A stretch of 64,000 bases of DNA from G965276765 sp965276825 (GTDB lineage Bacteria; Actinomycetota; Acidimicrobiia; Acidimicrobiales; Palsa-688), in assembly GCA_965276825.1 (NCBI GenBank), contig OZ255630.1:496001-560000 (forward strand), read 5' to 3'. This document shows positions 42,023 to 50,239 of the stretch, piece after piece. Below the pieces are notes generated by a model. That model saw nothing but the letters and a program-made list of their open reading frames with translations, did no database searches and was not told the origin of the DNA. A program made the position numbers and the translations under genes. The first letter of the stretch is position 1; the number at the start of each line of letters is the position of its first letter.

Positions 42023-42334
42023 CCCGCGCCGGCGTGGCCGCCGTCCCACCATCCGGAGGCGCTCGGGGCCACGCCGAGCGACACGGCGGCGCGCCAGTGG
42101 CGGACCGGGATCTGGCCGCCCGGACGGGTTTCGCCTCGACCCTGACGGGTCGAGTGAGCGCCGGCGGGGGAGGTGGCGGTCAGGCTCGGGCTTAACCGAG
42201 CGGACCCACTCTGGCGGCAGTCGCGGTGCTAACTTCCGCGTTACCCGGGATCCAGGGCCGGTTGAGCGGGCTCGTGGCAGGGCGGATCAGAGCAGGGCAT
42301 CGAGGGCTTACCGGACGAGCGAGGGGAGTTCCAC
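42023..42334. other. intergenic region before the permease
   Basis: 312 bases without a supportable gene. It should contain the permease promoter; GCTAACTTCCGC near 42229-42240 is the only AT-richer spot. No convincing -35/-10 pair was found. Confidence 0.35.
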
Positions 42335-44062
42335 ATGGCGACGACCGAACGACAGAACCAGGTGCTCGACAGCGAGGGCCTGAGCAGAGACGTCGGCTTC
42401 CTCGGCCTGCTCTGGGCGTCGGAGGGGTCCATCATCGGCTCCGGGTGGCTCTTCGGTGCCCTCACCGCGGCGACCATCGCCGGGCCATCGGCCATCATCG
42501 CCTGGGCCGTCGCCTCGGTCATCGTGATCATCCTGGCGTTGATCCACGCCGAGCTCGGTGGCCTGTTCCCGGTGAGCGGCGGGACGAGCCGCTTCCCCCA
42601 CTACGCCTTCGGCAGCTTCGCAGGGGCGACCTTCGGCTGGTTCTCCTACATCCAGGCCGCATCCGTGGCGCCGATCGAGGTCGAGGCCCTGATCCAGTAC
42701 ATGACCTCCGCGTCGTGGGCATCGGGCTTCCTCAACCCGAACCAGACACTCTCCACCTCGCAGGGCATACCGGTGGCGATCGGACTCCTGATCGTGTTCA
42801 CCGCCCTGAACCTGATCGGTGTCCGCTGGCTCGCGAGGGTCAACAACAGCCTGACTACCTGGAAGGTGCTGGTCCCCGTCCTGGCCATCATCGTGTTCCT
42901 GCTGTTCAAGTTCCACAGCGGCAACTTCACCTCGGGAGGGGGCTTCTTCGTCAAGGGCGCCGAGTTCAAGCAGATCCTCGTGGCCATACCGGGAGGCGGG
43001 ATCGTCTTCTCCCTGCTCGGCTTCGAGCAGGCCGTTCAGCTCGGAGGCGAGAGCGCCAACCCCGGGCGTGACCTGCCTCGAGCGGTGATCGGGTCGATCC
43101 TGCTCGGCGCAGTGGTGTACATCCTCCTCCAGGTGGCCTTCATCGCCGCCATCAGCCCGCACCTGCTGGCCTCCGGTGGGGGATGGACCAACCTGGCGAA
43201 CAAATCGACCAACGCGACGGTCACCCAGCTGGCCTCCGCACCGTTCTACACGGTGGCCAAGGTCGGGATGCTCGCCTGGCTGGCCTGGATCCTCCGGGTC
43301 GACGCGGTCATCTCCCCAGGGGGCACCGGCCTCATCTACCTGACCTCGGCGTCACGCATCAGCTTCGGGCTGAGCAAGAACGGCTACATCCCCGAGGTGT
43401 TCGAGCGCAACAACTCCCGGCGGGTGCCCGTGGTGAGCATCATCGTCTCGGCCGTCATCGGGCTGCTGTTCCTGCTGCCGTTCCCGAGCTGGAAATCCCT
43501 CGTCGGCGTCGTCACCAGCGCCTCGGTGCTGATGTACGCCGGCGCCCCGCTGGCTCTCGGCGCATTTCGCCTGCAGAAGCCCGACCTGCATCGGACGTAC
43601 CGTCTCCCTGCGGCCCACATCCTGGCCCCGCTCGGGTTCATGCTGGCCAACTTCATCGTCTACTGGTCGGGATGGGGTACCTACACCACGCTCGTCGTGG
43701 CCATGCTGGTGGGCTTCGTCCTCATCGGCGTCTCCATCCGCTTCCGCCTCAACCCCAACACCCCCGAGATGGACTGGGCCGCAGCCAGGTGGGTCATCCC
43801 CTACCTCGTCGGCATGGGCGTCATCTCCTACCTCGGGCCGTTCGGCTCGAGCAGCGGTAGCCCGAGCGGCATCATCGGCGGCATCGGCGTGTTCAAGAGC
43901 GTGCTCGTCGGGGGCCACGGCGACCTCCCCCTGTACTGGGACCTGCTCGTGCTGGCAGGCTTCAGCCTGGCCATCTACTACGCCGCCATGGCCACCCGGC
44001 TCTCGGCCGCCAAGGTCGACCACTACGTGGCCGAGGTGTACCCGCCGCCGGTCGCCGAGTAG
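42335..44062 (+). CDS. APC-family amino acid permease
   Basis: The protein has 575 residues. The N-terminal stretch (GFLGLLWASEGSIIGSGWLF) matches the first helix of the APC superfamily, with IIGSGW as the substrate-binding unwound part. About 12-14 membrane helices are predicted, including FSLLGFEQAVQLGGE, the conserved helix 6 segment. Amino acid/polyamine transport with Na+ or H+; substrate not determinable. It is somewhat longer than typical (about 480-520), mainly due to a C-terminal helical hairpin. Confidence 0.85.
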   Translation: MATTERQNQVLDSEGLSRDVGFLGLLWASEGSIIGSGWLFGALTAATIAGPSAIIAWAVASVIVIILALIHAELGGLFPVSGGTSRFPHYAFGSFAGATFGWFSYIQAASVAPIEVEALIQYMTSASWASGFLNPNQTLSTSQGIPVAIGLLIVFTALNLIGVRWLARVNNSLTTWKVLVPVLAIIVFLLFKFHSGNFTSGGGFFVKGAEFKQILVAIPGGGIVFSLLGFEQAVQLGGESANPGRDLPRAVIGSILLGAVVYILLQVAFIAAISPHLLASGGGWTNLANKSTNATVTQLASAPFYTVAKVGMLAWLAWILRVDAVISPGGTGLIYLTSASRISFGLSKNGYIPEVFERNNSRRVPVVSIIVSAVIGLLFLLPFPSWKSLVGVVTSASVLMYAGAPLALGAFRLQKPDLHRTYRLPAAHILAPLGFMLANFIVYWSGWGTYTTLVVAMLVGFVLIGVSIRFRLNPNTPEMDWAAARWVIPYLVGMGVISYLGPFGSSSGSPSGIIGGIGVFKSVLVGGHGDLPLYWDLLVLAGFSLAIYYAAMATRLSAAKVDHYVAEVYPPPVAE

Positions 44063-44093
44063 CCGGGCGCCGCGCTCCGGCCCACCCGCCATC

Positions 44094-44133
44094 CGAGACC
44101 GCATCCCCGCCCACGCGAGACCGCATCCCCGCC
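44094..44133 (+). repeat. 18-bp direct repeat before nucS
   Basis: CGAGACCGCATCCCCGCC occurs at 44094-44111 and again at 44116-44133, a 22-base period. The second copy supplies the left arm of the adjoining hairpin. Confidence 0.7.
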
Positions 44134-44150
44134 ACAATGGCGGGGATGCG
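44122..44150 (+). promoter_or_regulatory. 13-bp hairpin covering the nucS start
   Basis: Left arm 44122-44134, loop CAA (44135-44137), right arm 44138-44150; all 13 pairs match. Both candidate start codons (ATG at 44137 and 44146) lie within the loop or right arm, and no purine-rich ribosome site precedes them. It could block translation, or be a DNA operator. Confidence 0.65.
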
Positions 44151-44805
44151 CCTCGTGATCGCCACCTGCACGGTCGACTACGCCGGCCGGCTCTCCGCCC
44201 ACCTGCCCGAGGCCGCCCGCCTGCTGCTGGTCAAGGCGGACGGGTCGGTGTCGATCCACGCCGACGGGGGCGCCTACAAGCCGCTCAACTGGATGACCCC
44301 GCCCTGCCGGCTCGAGACGGGGCCCGATGGGTGGGTGGTCACCAACCCCAAGGGCGAGACCCTCACCATCGCCATCTCCGAGGTCCACGCCGACGTCGTC
44401 CATGACCTCGGCGTGGATCCCGGCCTGCAGAAGGACGGGGTCGAGGCCCACCTCCAGGAGCTGCTGGCCGCCAACCCCGCCGTGCTCACCGAGGGGCTGG
44501 CCCTGATCCGGCGCGAGTACCCCACCGACATCGGTCCCGTCGACCTGCTGTGCCGGGACGCCGACGGGTCCACCGTCGCGGTCGAGATCAAGCGGCGCGG
44601 CGAGATCGACGGGGTCGAGCAGCTGGCCAGGTACCTGGAGCGCCTGACCCTCGACGGCCGGTTGCGCCCCCTGCGCGGGATCCTCGCCGCCCAGCTGATC
44701 ACGCCCCAGGCCAAGGTCCTCGCCGCGGCGCGGGGCATCGCCTGCGTCGAGATCGACTACGACGTCCTGCGCGGGATCGGGCTCGGGCACCTCACGCTGT
44801 TCTGA
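44146..44805 (+). CDS. nucS: mismatch-specific endonuclease NucS
   Basis: The protein has 219 residues starting MRLVIATCTVDYAGRLSAHL, the conserved N-terminus of NucS/EndoMS. The nuclease core has PVDLLCRDADGSTVAVEIKR, with the Asp and Glu-x-Lys residues of the RecB-like fold, and DGRLRPLRGILAAQ. NucS cuts both strands at mismatches and replaces MutS/MutL in Actinobacteria. Start at ATG 44146 is chosen over 44137 on family grounds; both lie in a hairpin. Confidence 0.9.
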   Translation: MRLVIATCTVDYAGRLSAHLPEAARLLLVKADGSVSIHADGGAYKPLNWMTPPCRLETGPDGWVVTNPKGETLTIAISEVHADVVHDLGVDPGLQKDGVEAHLQELLAANPAVLTEGLALIRREYPTDIGPVDLLCRDADGSTVAVEIKRRGEIDGVEQLARYLERLTLDGRLRPLRGILAAQLITPQAKVLAAARGIACVEIDYDVLRGIGLGHLTLF

Positions 44806-44896
44806 TCGCCCGGGGTGGGGGCGGCCCGCGCGCCGACACGGGCCGCCACGGGCTAGCGCTAGCCGGAGCGGTGGTCGAGTGGCCGGCCAGGTCGCC

Positions 44897-45104
44897 CCGC
44901 CCCGGTCTGCGGTCGGTCGCCCGCGCTGGTCGCCGTCGATCGTCCGGAGAGCCACGAAGATCTGGCGATCGTCCGCGGACCACGCCGCACGCCGGCCGCT
45001 GGGCCGCCCCGGTCTGCGGTCGGTCGCCCGCGCTGGTCGCCGTCGATCGTCCGGAGAGCCACGAAAATCTGGCGATCGTCCGCAGACCACGCCGCACGCC
45101 GGCC
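44897..45104 (+). repeat. 101-bp tandem direct repeat after nucS
   Basis: 44897-44997 and 45004-45104 are identical except for two G/A differences, separated by 6 bases (107-base period). Each contains GATCGTCCGGAGAGCC and GGCGATCGTCCGC, itself a partial repeat. It lies in the 371-base region between nucS and the tadZ/cpaE-like gene, which holds no supported gene. Noncoding repeat of unknown function. Confidence 0.85.
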
Positions 45105-45176
45105 TCGCAGCCCACGCCCAGCGCGAGCCTCTCGAGTACCGACGGCCGCGGACGACCGGCAACGCAAGGACGGCGG

Positions 45177-46469
45177 CTAGGCCTCACCCCAGAACCCGAT
45201 GGAGCCGGGCTCGACCCGCTGCGGCCGGCGGACCTCGACCAGCGCGTCGACCGGCCGGCGGGACCGACGCCCACCGGGGGGCCCGAGCAGGGCGGCCAGA
45301 CCGGAGGCCAGGGGCTCGACGATCGGCCGGGGCAGTGGGGTGCCGTCGCGCAGACGGTCCTCGATGGGGCGCTCCGGCACCCAGACGGGGCCGCCGGTCG
45401 GGACGCCGGAGAGGCGCACGAGGGCCTTGCCCGTGTCGGCCCGGGCGCGAGGCGAGCGGGGCGCCCGGTTGACGACGGGGAGGAGTCGGGGGGCCGGGAC
45501 GCCGAGCTCGGCGACGTCGGCGACCAGGCGGGCGAGGGAGTGGAGACCCTTCAGGCCGGGGCCGCCGACGACGAACGCGGCGTCGGCCTGCCGGAGGGCG
45601 GTCCGGGCCAGGTGGTTGCGCTCCTCCACGTCGATCGAGCCGCCGTCGGCCTCCCCTTCGAGGTCGCCGGTGCAGTCGGCCACGACCACCCGGAAGGTCC
45701 GCCGGAGGGCGTCGAGGGCGGCGTCGGAGGACCGCGGCCGCAGGGCGGCCCACGCACCGGGGCGACGGAGGCCGAGGAGGACCCGGTAGGCGCGTCGGGG
45801 CACCTCGAAGGTGAGGCGGGCCACCTCGTCGGGGTCGGGGCGCCCGGTGCGGCACGCCTCGGCCAGCTCCTGGATGCCAGGGCCGAGGTCGCCGGCGTCG
45901 TGGAGCATGGCCTGGTCGGCCCGCAGGGCCAGGTCGGCCAGCACGACCCGGCCGGCCTGACGGACGTCGTCGGCTGCGGCCTGGGCCAGGGCCATGGCCA
46001 CGGTGGACGCGCCGGTGCCGCCGGTCCCGCAGACCGCGACCAGCTGCCCTCGCCAGGTCGCCGCCGGCTCGTCGTCGAGGATCGGCGGGGGCTGGGCGGC
46101 CCCGTCGACCGGGGTGGCGTGGGCGTCGAGGGCGGCGACCAGCTCGCTGCGGCTGAAGGCGGGGGGCAGGACGGTGGCCACGCCGGCCTCGATCCCGGCT
46201 CTCGCCCCCTCGGCGGGGGCACCGACGGCGAGCACGGGCGTGTAGACCGCGTCGGCGGCGGCCACCAGGTCCCGGTCGATGCCGCCGCTCGCGTCGATCA
46301 GCAGCGCGGAGTGGCGGCGTCCGGATCCGAGCCTGGCCCTGACCTCCTCGGCCGACACGCACTTGACGAACTCGGCGGGCAGGGCGGCCGACGTCGACCA
46401 GCGGGCGACTTCGGTGAACCAGCCGGCGCGCGGCGGGGCCAGGCCCAGCAGGACGAAACGCTCAGCCAC
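45177..46469 (-). CDS. cpaE: CpaE/TadZ-like pilus localisation ATPase
   Basis: The protein has 430 residues from the GTG at 46469, which overlaps the cpaB-like gene by 8 bases. An N-terminal receiver-like domain (ALLIDASGGIDRDLVAAADA) precedes a deviant Walker A AVCGTGGTGASTVAMALAQ; RVVVADCTGDLE provides the second acidic motif. A MinD/ParA fold without a canonical lysine at the first position is typical of TadZ. TadZ places the Tad apparatus at a pole. Reverse orientation relative to the main Tad operon, 7 kb away. Confidence 0.75.
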   Translation of the reverse strand: MAERFVLLGLAPPRAGWFTEVARWSTSAALPAEFVKCVSAEEVRARLGSGRRHSALLIDASGGIDRDLVAAADAVYTPVLAVGAPAEGARAGIEAGVATVLPPAFSRSELVAALDAHATPVDGAAQPPPILDDEPAATWRGQLVAVCGTGGTGASTVAMALAQAAADDVRQAGRVVLADLALRADQAMLHDAGDLGPGIQELAEACRTGRPDPDEVARLTFEVPRRAYRVLLGLRRPGAWAALRPRSSDAALDALRRTFRVVVADCTGDLEGEADGGSIDVEERNHLARTALRQADAAFVVGGPGLKGLHSLARLVADVAELGVPAPRLLPVVNRAPRSPRARADTGKALVRLSGVPTGGPVWVPERPIEDRLRDGTPLPRPIVEPLASGLAALLGPPGGRRSRRPVDALVEVRRPQRVEPGSIGFWGEA

Positions 46470-47220
46470 GAGGGCCGGCGATCGCCGCGCCGCCGCCGAG
46501 CCCCGTGCCGCCGAGCCCCGTGCCGCCGAGCCCCGTGCCACCGAGCCCCGTGCCGTCGGTGCCCGTGCCGACGACCAGGTCGACCGTGCCGGCGTGCTCG
46601 GCGGCGATGAGGGCCTCGACCTCGGCCAGGTTCTGCACGCCGACGGTCACGACCGGGTCGCCCCCCGAGCCGAGCAGGCCCGACGACGGCTGGGTGGTGA
46701 CGAGGACCCGGGCGCCGCGCAGCGCCAGCACCGTGCGTGGCGGGGTGCCCTCGGTGACGAGCACGTCGACGAGGTCGCCAGGCGCCAGGTCGACGAGGTC
46801 GGCGGGAGGTGCGGTCACCGGCACGGGCCGCAACCCCTGGGTCGAGCGTGCTCCCGTCACCTCACCGGCGAGGACCAGCTCGCCGGCACCGACGGGCACG
46901 CTGAGGGTCCGCCCGACGAGCTGGTCGGGGGAGGTGAAGGCCGCTCCTGCGGTGGCCCCGGATCCGAGACCGAGCGACGCAGTGGTGAGGTCGCCGGGCC
47001 GCAGCGGGACCCCGGCCCGCAGGTCGGTCGTCGCCACGACCCACGTGGCGTGCCGGGGGGAGCCGCCCGACGCGAAGGCGGCCAGGACGAGCACCACGGC
47101 GGCCGCCACGGCGAAGCCGCCGGCGACGGCACGTCCACCGGGGAGCGCCCGCTTCCTGCCCGTCCTCCCGGCCGAAGGGGCTGACGTTCCCGGGTCCGAG
47201 CTCTGGCTCCGCACGGACAT
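46462..47220 (-). CDS. cpaB: CpaB/RcpC-like SAF protein
   Basis: The protein has 252 residues from an ATG. Single N-terminal membrane helix (VAGGFAVAAAVVLVLAAFAS), then a SAF domain (ATTDLRAGVPLRPGDLT, VPVGAGELVLAGEV) and a RcpC-like domain (VDVLVTEGTPPRTVLALRGA). The C-terminus carries a short glycine-rich repeat (GTGLG) encoded by a 15-bp tandem repeat. CpaB homologues are periplasmic adaptors of the Tad pilus; here it would span the membrane and wall. Confidence 0.75.
   Translation of the reverse strand: MSVRSQSSDPGTSAPSAGRTGRKRALPGGRAVAGGFAVAAAVVLVLAAFASGGSPRHATWVVATTDLRAGVPLRPGDLTTASLGLGSGATAGAAFTSPDQLVGRTLSVPVGAGELVLAGEVTGARSTQGLRPVPVTAPPADLVDLAPGDLVDVLVTEGTPPRTVLALRGARVLVTTQPSSGLLGSGGDPVVTVGVQNLAEVEALIAAEHAGTVDLVVGTGTDGTGLGGTGLGGTGLGGTGLGGGAAIAGPRG
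46493..46552 (-). repeat. four 15-bp tandem repeats in the cpaB-like gene
   Basis: Units CCGCCGAGCCCCGTG at 46493, 46508, 46523 and 46538 (the last with one change). On the coding strand each encodes Gly-Thr-Gly-Leu-Gly. Copy number could vary by slippage. Confidence 0.8.
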
Positions 47221-47362
47221 GAAATCTACCGAGAGTCCACCTGTGTGTCTAGGTGCCGGAGGTATGCTCCGCCTTGTGGCCGGAGAGCAGGGCAGCCGTC
47301 GTCACCCCGTCGGCGGTGACGTCGAGGGCGAGGCCGGAGCCGAGCAAGGAGAGCATGCGACC

Positions 47363-47626
47363 GTGGCGAGGAGATCACCGATCCAGTGGATGAGCACGAG
47401 GGACGCCTGTGAGCGTCTCGGGGTGACCCTCCGCACGCTCTACCGGTTCATCGACGAGGGCCAGCTGACCGCCTACAAGATGGGCCGGGTGATCCGGCTG
47501 CAGGACGACGACGTCGAGGCCTTCATCGAGCGCATGCGCATCGAGCCCGGCACCCTCGAGCACCTCTACCCCGAGCCCAAGGGACACGAGCGCCAGGCCG
47601 AGCCGGCCGCCGACCTCGGGACCTAG
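47363..47626 (+). CDS. excisionase-family DNA-binding protein
   Basis: The protein has 87 residues from a GTG at 47363 with CAAGGAGAGC upstream (an ATG at 47390 is internal). HTH: MSTRDACERLGVTLRTLYRF, then GQLTAYKMGRVIRLQDDDVE. A chromosomal regulator of this BldC/HTH_17 type, divergent from the pilus genes, could regulate them. C-terminal tail of Glu/Pro. Not linked to an integrase here. Confidence 0.75.
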   Translation: MARRSPIQWMSTRDACERLGVTLRTLYRFIDEGQLTAYKMGRVIRLQDDDVEAFIERMRIEPGTLEHLYPEPKGHERQAEPAADLGT

Positions 47627-47679
47627 CCCGGTCGGCCCCGCCACGGCGAGGCGGCCCCGACGTCACCCGAGCCGCGCGG

Positions 47680-48249
47680 CTACAGCCCGGTCACCGTGCC
47701 CACGGCGCGCAGCGGGACGTGCACCGTCGCCCCACCGGACCGCTGGCGGAGGGTGCACACGTCGGCGCCGACACCGACGATCACCCCGCTGAGCGGCTCG
47801 CCGCCGGAGGGCGCCAACCGGACGGGGAGGCGCTCGGCGCCGAAGGCCTCGAGCACGTCGCGCAGGCCCCAGTCGCCGGGCGCAGGCCGGTCGCCGGTGG
47901 TGTCTCGGTCCCCTTCGGCCACCCGCACGGACGAGACGTGGTCGACGGCGACGACGGTCGGGGCGCCCGAGCGCTCGGCCACGACCAGGGCGGCGTCGGT
48001 GCCGACGCCGGTGAGGCGCCCGGTGACCACCTCGCCGCCGGTCGCCAGGGTGACGCCGGCCCGGCGCTCGGCCAGGTCGACCAGCACCCCGATGAGGGTG
48101 GCCGTCTCCGTGGCCTGCTGGCGAAGCCAGCGCTCCCGGCTGCGGTCGCCGGCGGCCCTTCCGGCTCGCTCCGCGGCCGCCCAGGCCCGAAACGATGCGA
48201 TCAGCGCGTCCGCGCCGTTGGTGTGCGCCGCGCCGTGACCGCCCTCCAC
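47680..48249 (-). CDS. hypothetical protein
   Basis: The protein has 189 residues. Helical N-terminal half (LIASFRAWAAAERAGRAAGD) and a beta-rich C-terminal half with two related segments (GGEVVTGRLTGVGTDAALVV, GGEPLSGVIVGVGADVCTL), which look like an internal duplication of a small barrel. No signal peptide. I recognise no named family, but a comparable gene is frequently next to the HIT gene in related genomes (from memory, unverified). Confidence 0.55.
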   Translation of the reverse strand: MEGGHGAAHTNGADALIASFRAWAAAERAGRAAGDRSRERWLRQQATETATLIGVLVDLAERRAGVTLATGGEVVTGRLTGVGTDAALVVAERSGAPTVVAVDHVSSVRVAEGDRDTTGDRPAPGDWGLRDVLEAFGAERLPVRLAPSGGEPLSGVIVGVGADVCTLRQRSGGATVHVPLRAVGTVTGL

Positions 48250-48274
48250 GTTCGGTCACGGTAGCGTCGAGGCG

Positions 48275-48619
48275 ATGCCCGACTGCCTGTTCTGCAGCAT
48301 CGTGGCCGGCGACGTGGCCTCGACCGAGGTGGCGTCGACCGCCGGTACCTACGCCTTCCGTGACCTGGCGCCCACCGCGCCGGTGCACGTGCTGGTCGTG
48401 CCGCGCCGCCACATCGACGACGCCGCGGCGGTCGAGGCCGGCGACGCGGACGTGCTGGCCGAGATGGTCACCACGGCCAGGGAGGTGGCCAGGAGCGAGG
48501 GAATCTTCGAGTCGGGCTACCGCCTGGTGTTCAACGTGGGCCAGGACGCGACCAACTCGGTCGGGCACCTGCACCTCCACGTGATCGGTGGCCGGCAGCT
48601 CGGCTGGCCTCCTGGCTGA
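48275..48619 (+). CDS. HIT-family hydrolase
   Basis: The protein has 114 residues. CLFCSIVAGDV is the zinc-ribbon-like start, and the HIT motif HLHLHV (His-x-His-x-His) near the C-terminus is complete. Nucleoside phosphoramidase/ApnA hydrolase family. It precedes phoH, a common arrangement in Actinobacteria. Confidence 0.9.
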   Translation: MPDCLFCSIVAGDVASTEVASTAGTYAFRDLAPTAPVHVLVVPRRHIDDAAAVEAGDADVLAEMVTTAREVARSEGIFESGYRLVFNVGQDATNSVGHLHLHVIGGRQLGWPPG

Positions 48620-48674
48620 GCCCGGGGTGCCGTCGGGGGAGGCTCGGCGGTACGCTGAGCATCCAGGTCCATTC

Positions 48675-49616
48675 GTGCCCACCACCGTCACCGTCCCCAA
48701 CCACCTCATGCCACGACTCGTGGGGCCTCTCAACGAGAACCTGCGCATCGTGGAGGCGGCCTTCGAGGGGACGCGGATCGTCAACCGGGGCAACGAGTTC
48801 GTCATCGACGGAGCCGACGCCGGGGTGGCCGCCAAGCTGATCAACGAGCTCCAGCTGATCCTCGAGGCCGGCCACCTGGTCGATCCGAGCATGGTCGGGC
48901 GGACCATCGACATGGTCAGGGCCGACGAGCGGCCCTCCGAGGTCCTCGGAGCCGAGGTCCTCCGCTCGGCGCGTGGCCGTTCCGTGCGTCCGAAGACCAG
49001 CGGCCAGAAGCGCTACGCCGAGGCCATCAGGGACAACACCGTCACCTTCGGCATCGGTCCGGCCGGCACGGGCAAGAGCTACCTGGCCGTGGCGCTGGCC
49101 GTGCAGGCGCTGCAGGCCAAGACCGTCGAGCGCATCATCCTCACCCGGCCGGCGGTCGAGGCGGGGGAGCGGCTCGGGTTCCTCCCCGGCGACCTGATGG
49201 CCAAGATCGACCCGTACCTGCGGCCCCTGTACGACGCGCTGTTCGACATGGTCGGCACGGAGGGGGCCCGCCGGCTGATCGACGCCGGCACCATCGAGGT
49301 GGCACCGCTCGCGTACATGCGCGGCCGGACGCTCAACAACAGCTTCATCATCCTCGACGAGGCGCAGAACACGACCCCCGAGCAGATGAAGATGTTCCTG
49401 ACCAGGATCGGCTTCGGTTCCAAGGTCGTCGTCACCGGCGACGACACCCAGATCGACCTGCCCGGCGGCCGGAGCGGGCTGGCCAAGCTCGAGCCGATCC
49501 TCGCCGGGATCGAGAGCCTCGCCTGGATCCACCTCGGGCGGCGCGACGTCGTGCGCCACCGCATCGTGCAGGACATCGTCACCGCCTACGAGGCGGCCGG
49601 CTCGTCGCCGGCCTGA
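48675..49616 (+). CDS. phoH: PhoH-family ATPase
   Basis: The protein has 313 residues from the GTG at 48675. Walker A GIGPAGTGKSYLA, Walker B FIILDEAQNTTPEQM, and GSKVVVTGDDTQIDLPGG. N-terminal domain LMPRLVGPLNENLRIVE. PhoH-like proteins are ATP-dependent RNA helicase/nuclease-related factors found beside ybeY in the ribosome maturation cluster. An in-frame start at 48588 overlaps the HIT gene and was rejected. Confidence 0.9.
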   Translation: MPTTVTVPNHLMPRLVGPLNENLRIVEAAFEGTRIVNRGNEFVIDGADAGVAAKLINELQLILEAGHLVDPSMVGRTIDMVRADERPSEVLGAEVLRSARGRSVRPKTSGQKRYAEAIRDNTVTFGIGPAGTGKSYLAVALAVQALQAKTVERIILTRPAVEAGERLGFLPGDLMAKIDPYLRPLYDALFDMVGTEGARRLIDAGTIEVAPLAYMRGRTLNNSFIILDEAQNTTPEQMKMFLTRIGFGSKVVVTGDDTQIDLPGGRSGLAKLEPILAGIESLAWIHLGRRDVVRHRIVQDIVTAYEAAGSSPA

Positions 49617-49636
49617 GCGCAGGAGCACCCGCCGTC

Positions 49637-50239
49637 ATGACCGTCGAGGTCTTCGCTGCCGACGAGCAGTCGGACCACCCCGTCGACACCCTCAGGTGGG
49701 TGAAGCTGGCCGAGGCCGTCCTCGCCGACGAGAACGTCAAGGGCGAGGCGGAGCTGTCGCTGCTCTTCGTCGACGAGACCGCCATCTCCGATCTCAACCA
49801 GCGCTTCCTCGGGCGGGAGGGCCCGACCGACGTCCTGGCCTTCCCGATCGACGAGGAGCCCGCGGAGAGCGGGCGGTCCCCGGATTCCGGGGGGACGGGC
49901 CCCGGTTTCTCCGTCGAGGCCGACGAGGTGCCGACCCTCCTCGGCGACGTCGTCATCTGCCCGACGGTCGCCCTGCGCAACGCGCCCGACCACGCCGGCA
50001 CCTTCGACGACGAGGTCGCGCTGCTCGTGGTGCACGGCATCCTGCACCTGCTCGGCATGGACCACCTGGAGAACAAGGAGGCCGAGGAGATGGAGCGGCG
50101 CGAGCGCGAGCTGCTCGGCCGCCACCACGGCATCGTCCCCGGGTCCGAGCTGGCCGCCGTGCACCTCGACGAGGAGCCAGCCGGTCCCGGTGACGACGAG
50201 GGCCAGGAGCGACCCGGCCACCCGGACGCGCCGACGTGA
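49637..50239 (+). CDS. ybeY: endoribonuclease YbeY
   Basis: The protein has 200 residues with the zinc site HGILHLLGMDH and the preceding FLGREGPTDVLAFP. YbeY is a single-strand-specific endoribonuclease for 16S rRNA maturation and ribosome quality control. The C-terminus is extended by about 40 residues of acidic low-complexity sequence. Cotranscribed with phoH and the CNNM gene, overlapping the next start by 4 bases. Confidence 0.92.
   Translation: MTVEVFAADEQSDHPVDTLRWVKLAEAVLADENVKGEAELSLLFVDETAISDLNQRFLGREGPTDVLAFPIDEEPAESGRSPDSGGTGPGFSVEADEVPTLLGDVVICPTVALRNAPDHAGTFDDEVALLVVHGILHLLGMDHLENKEAEEMERRERELLGRHHGIVPGSELAAVHLDEEPAGPGDDEGQERPGHPDAPT

Noticed and set aside
44897..45104. A coding region in the 101-bp repeat
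   Set aside because: Open frames exist in both directions but have no start, no ribosome site and no recognisable protein.
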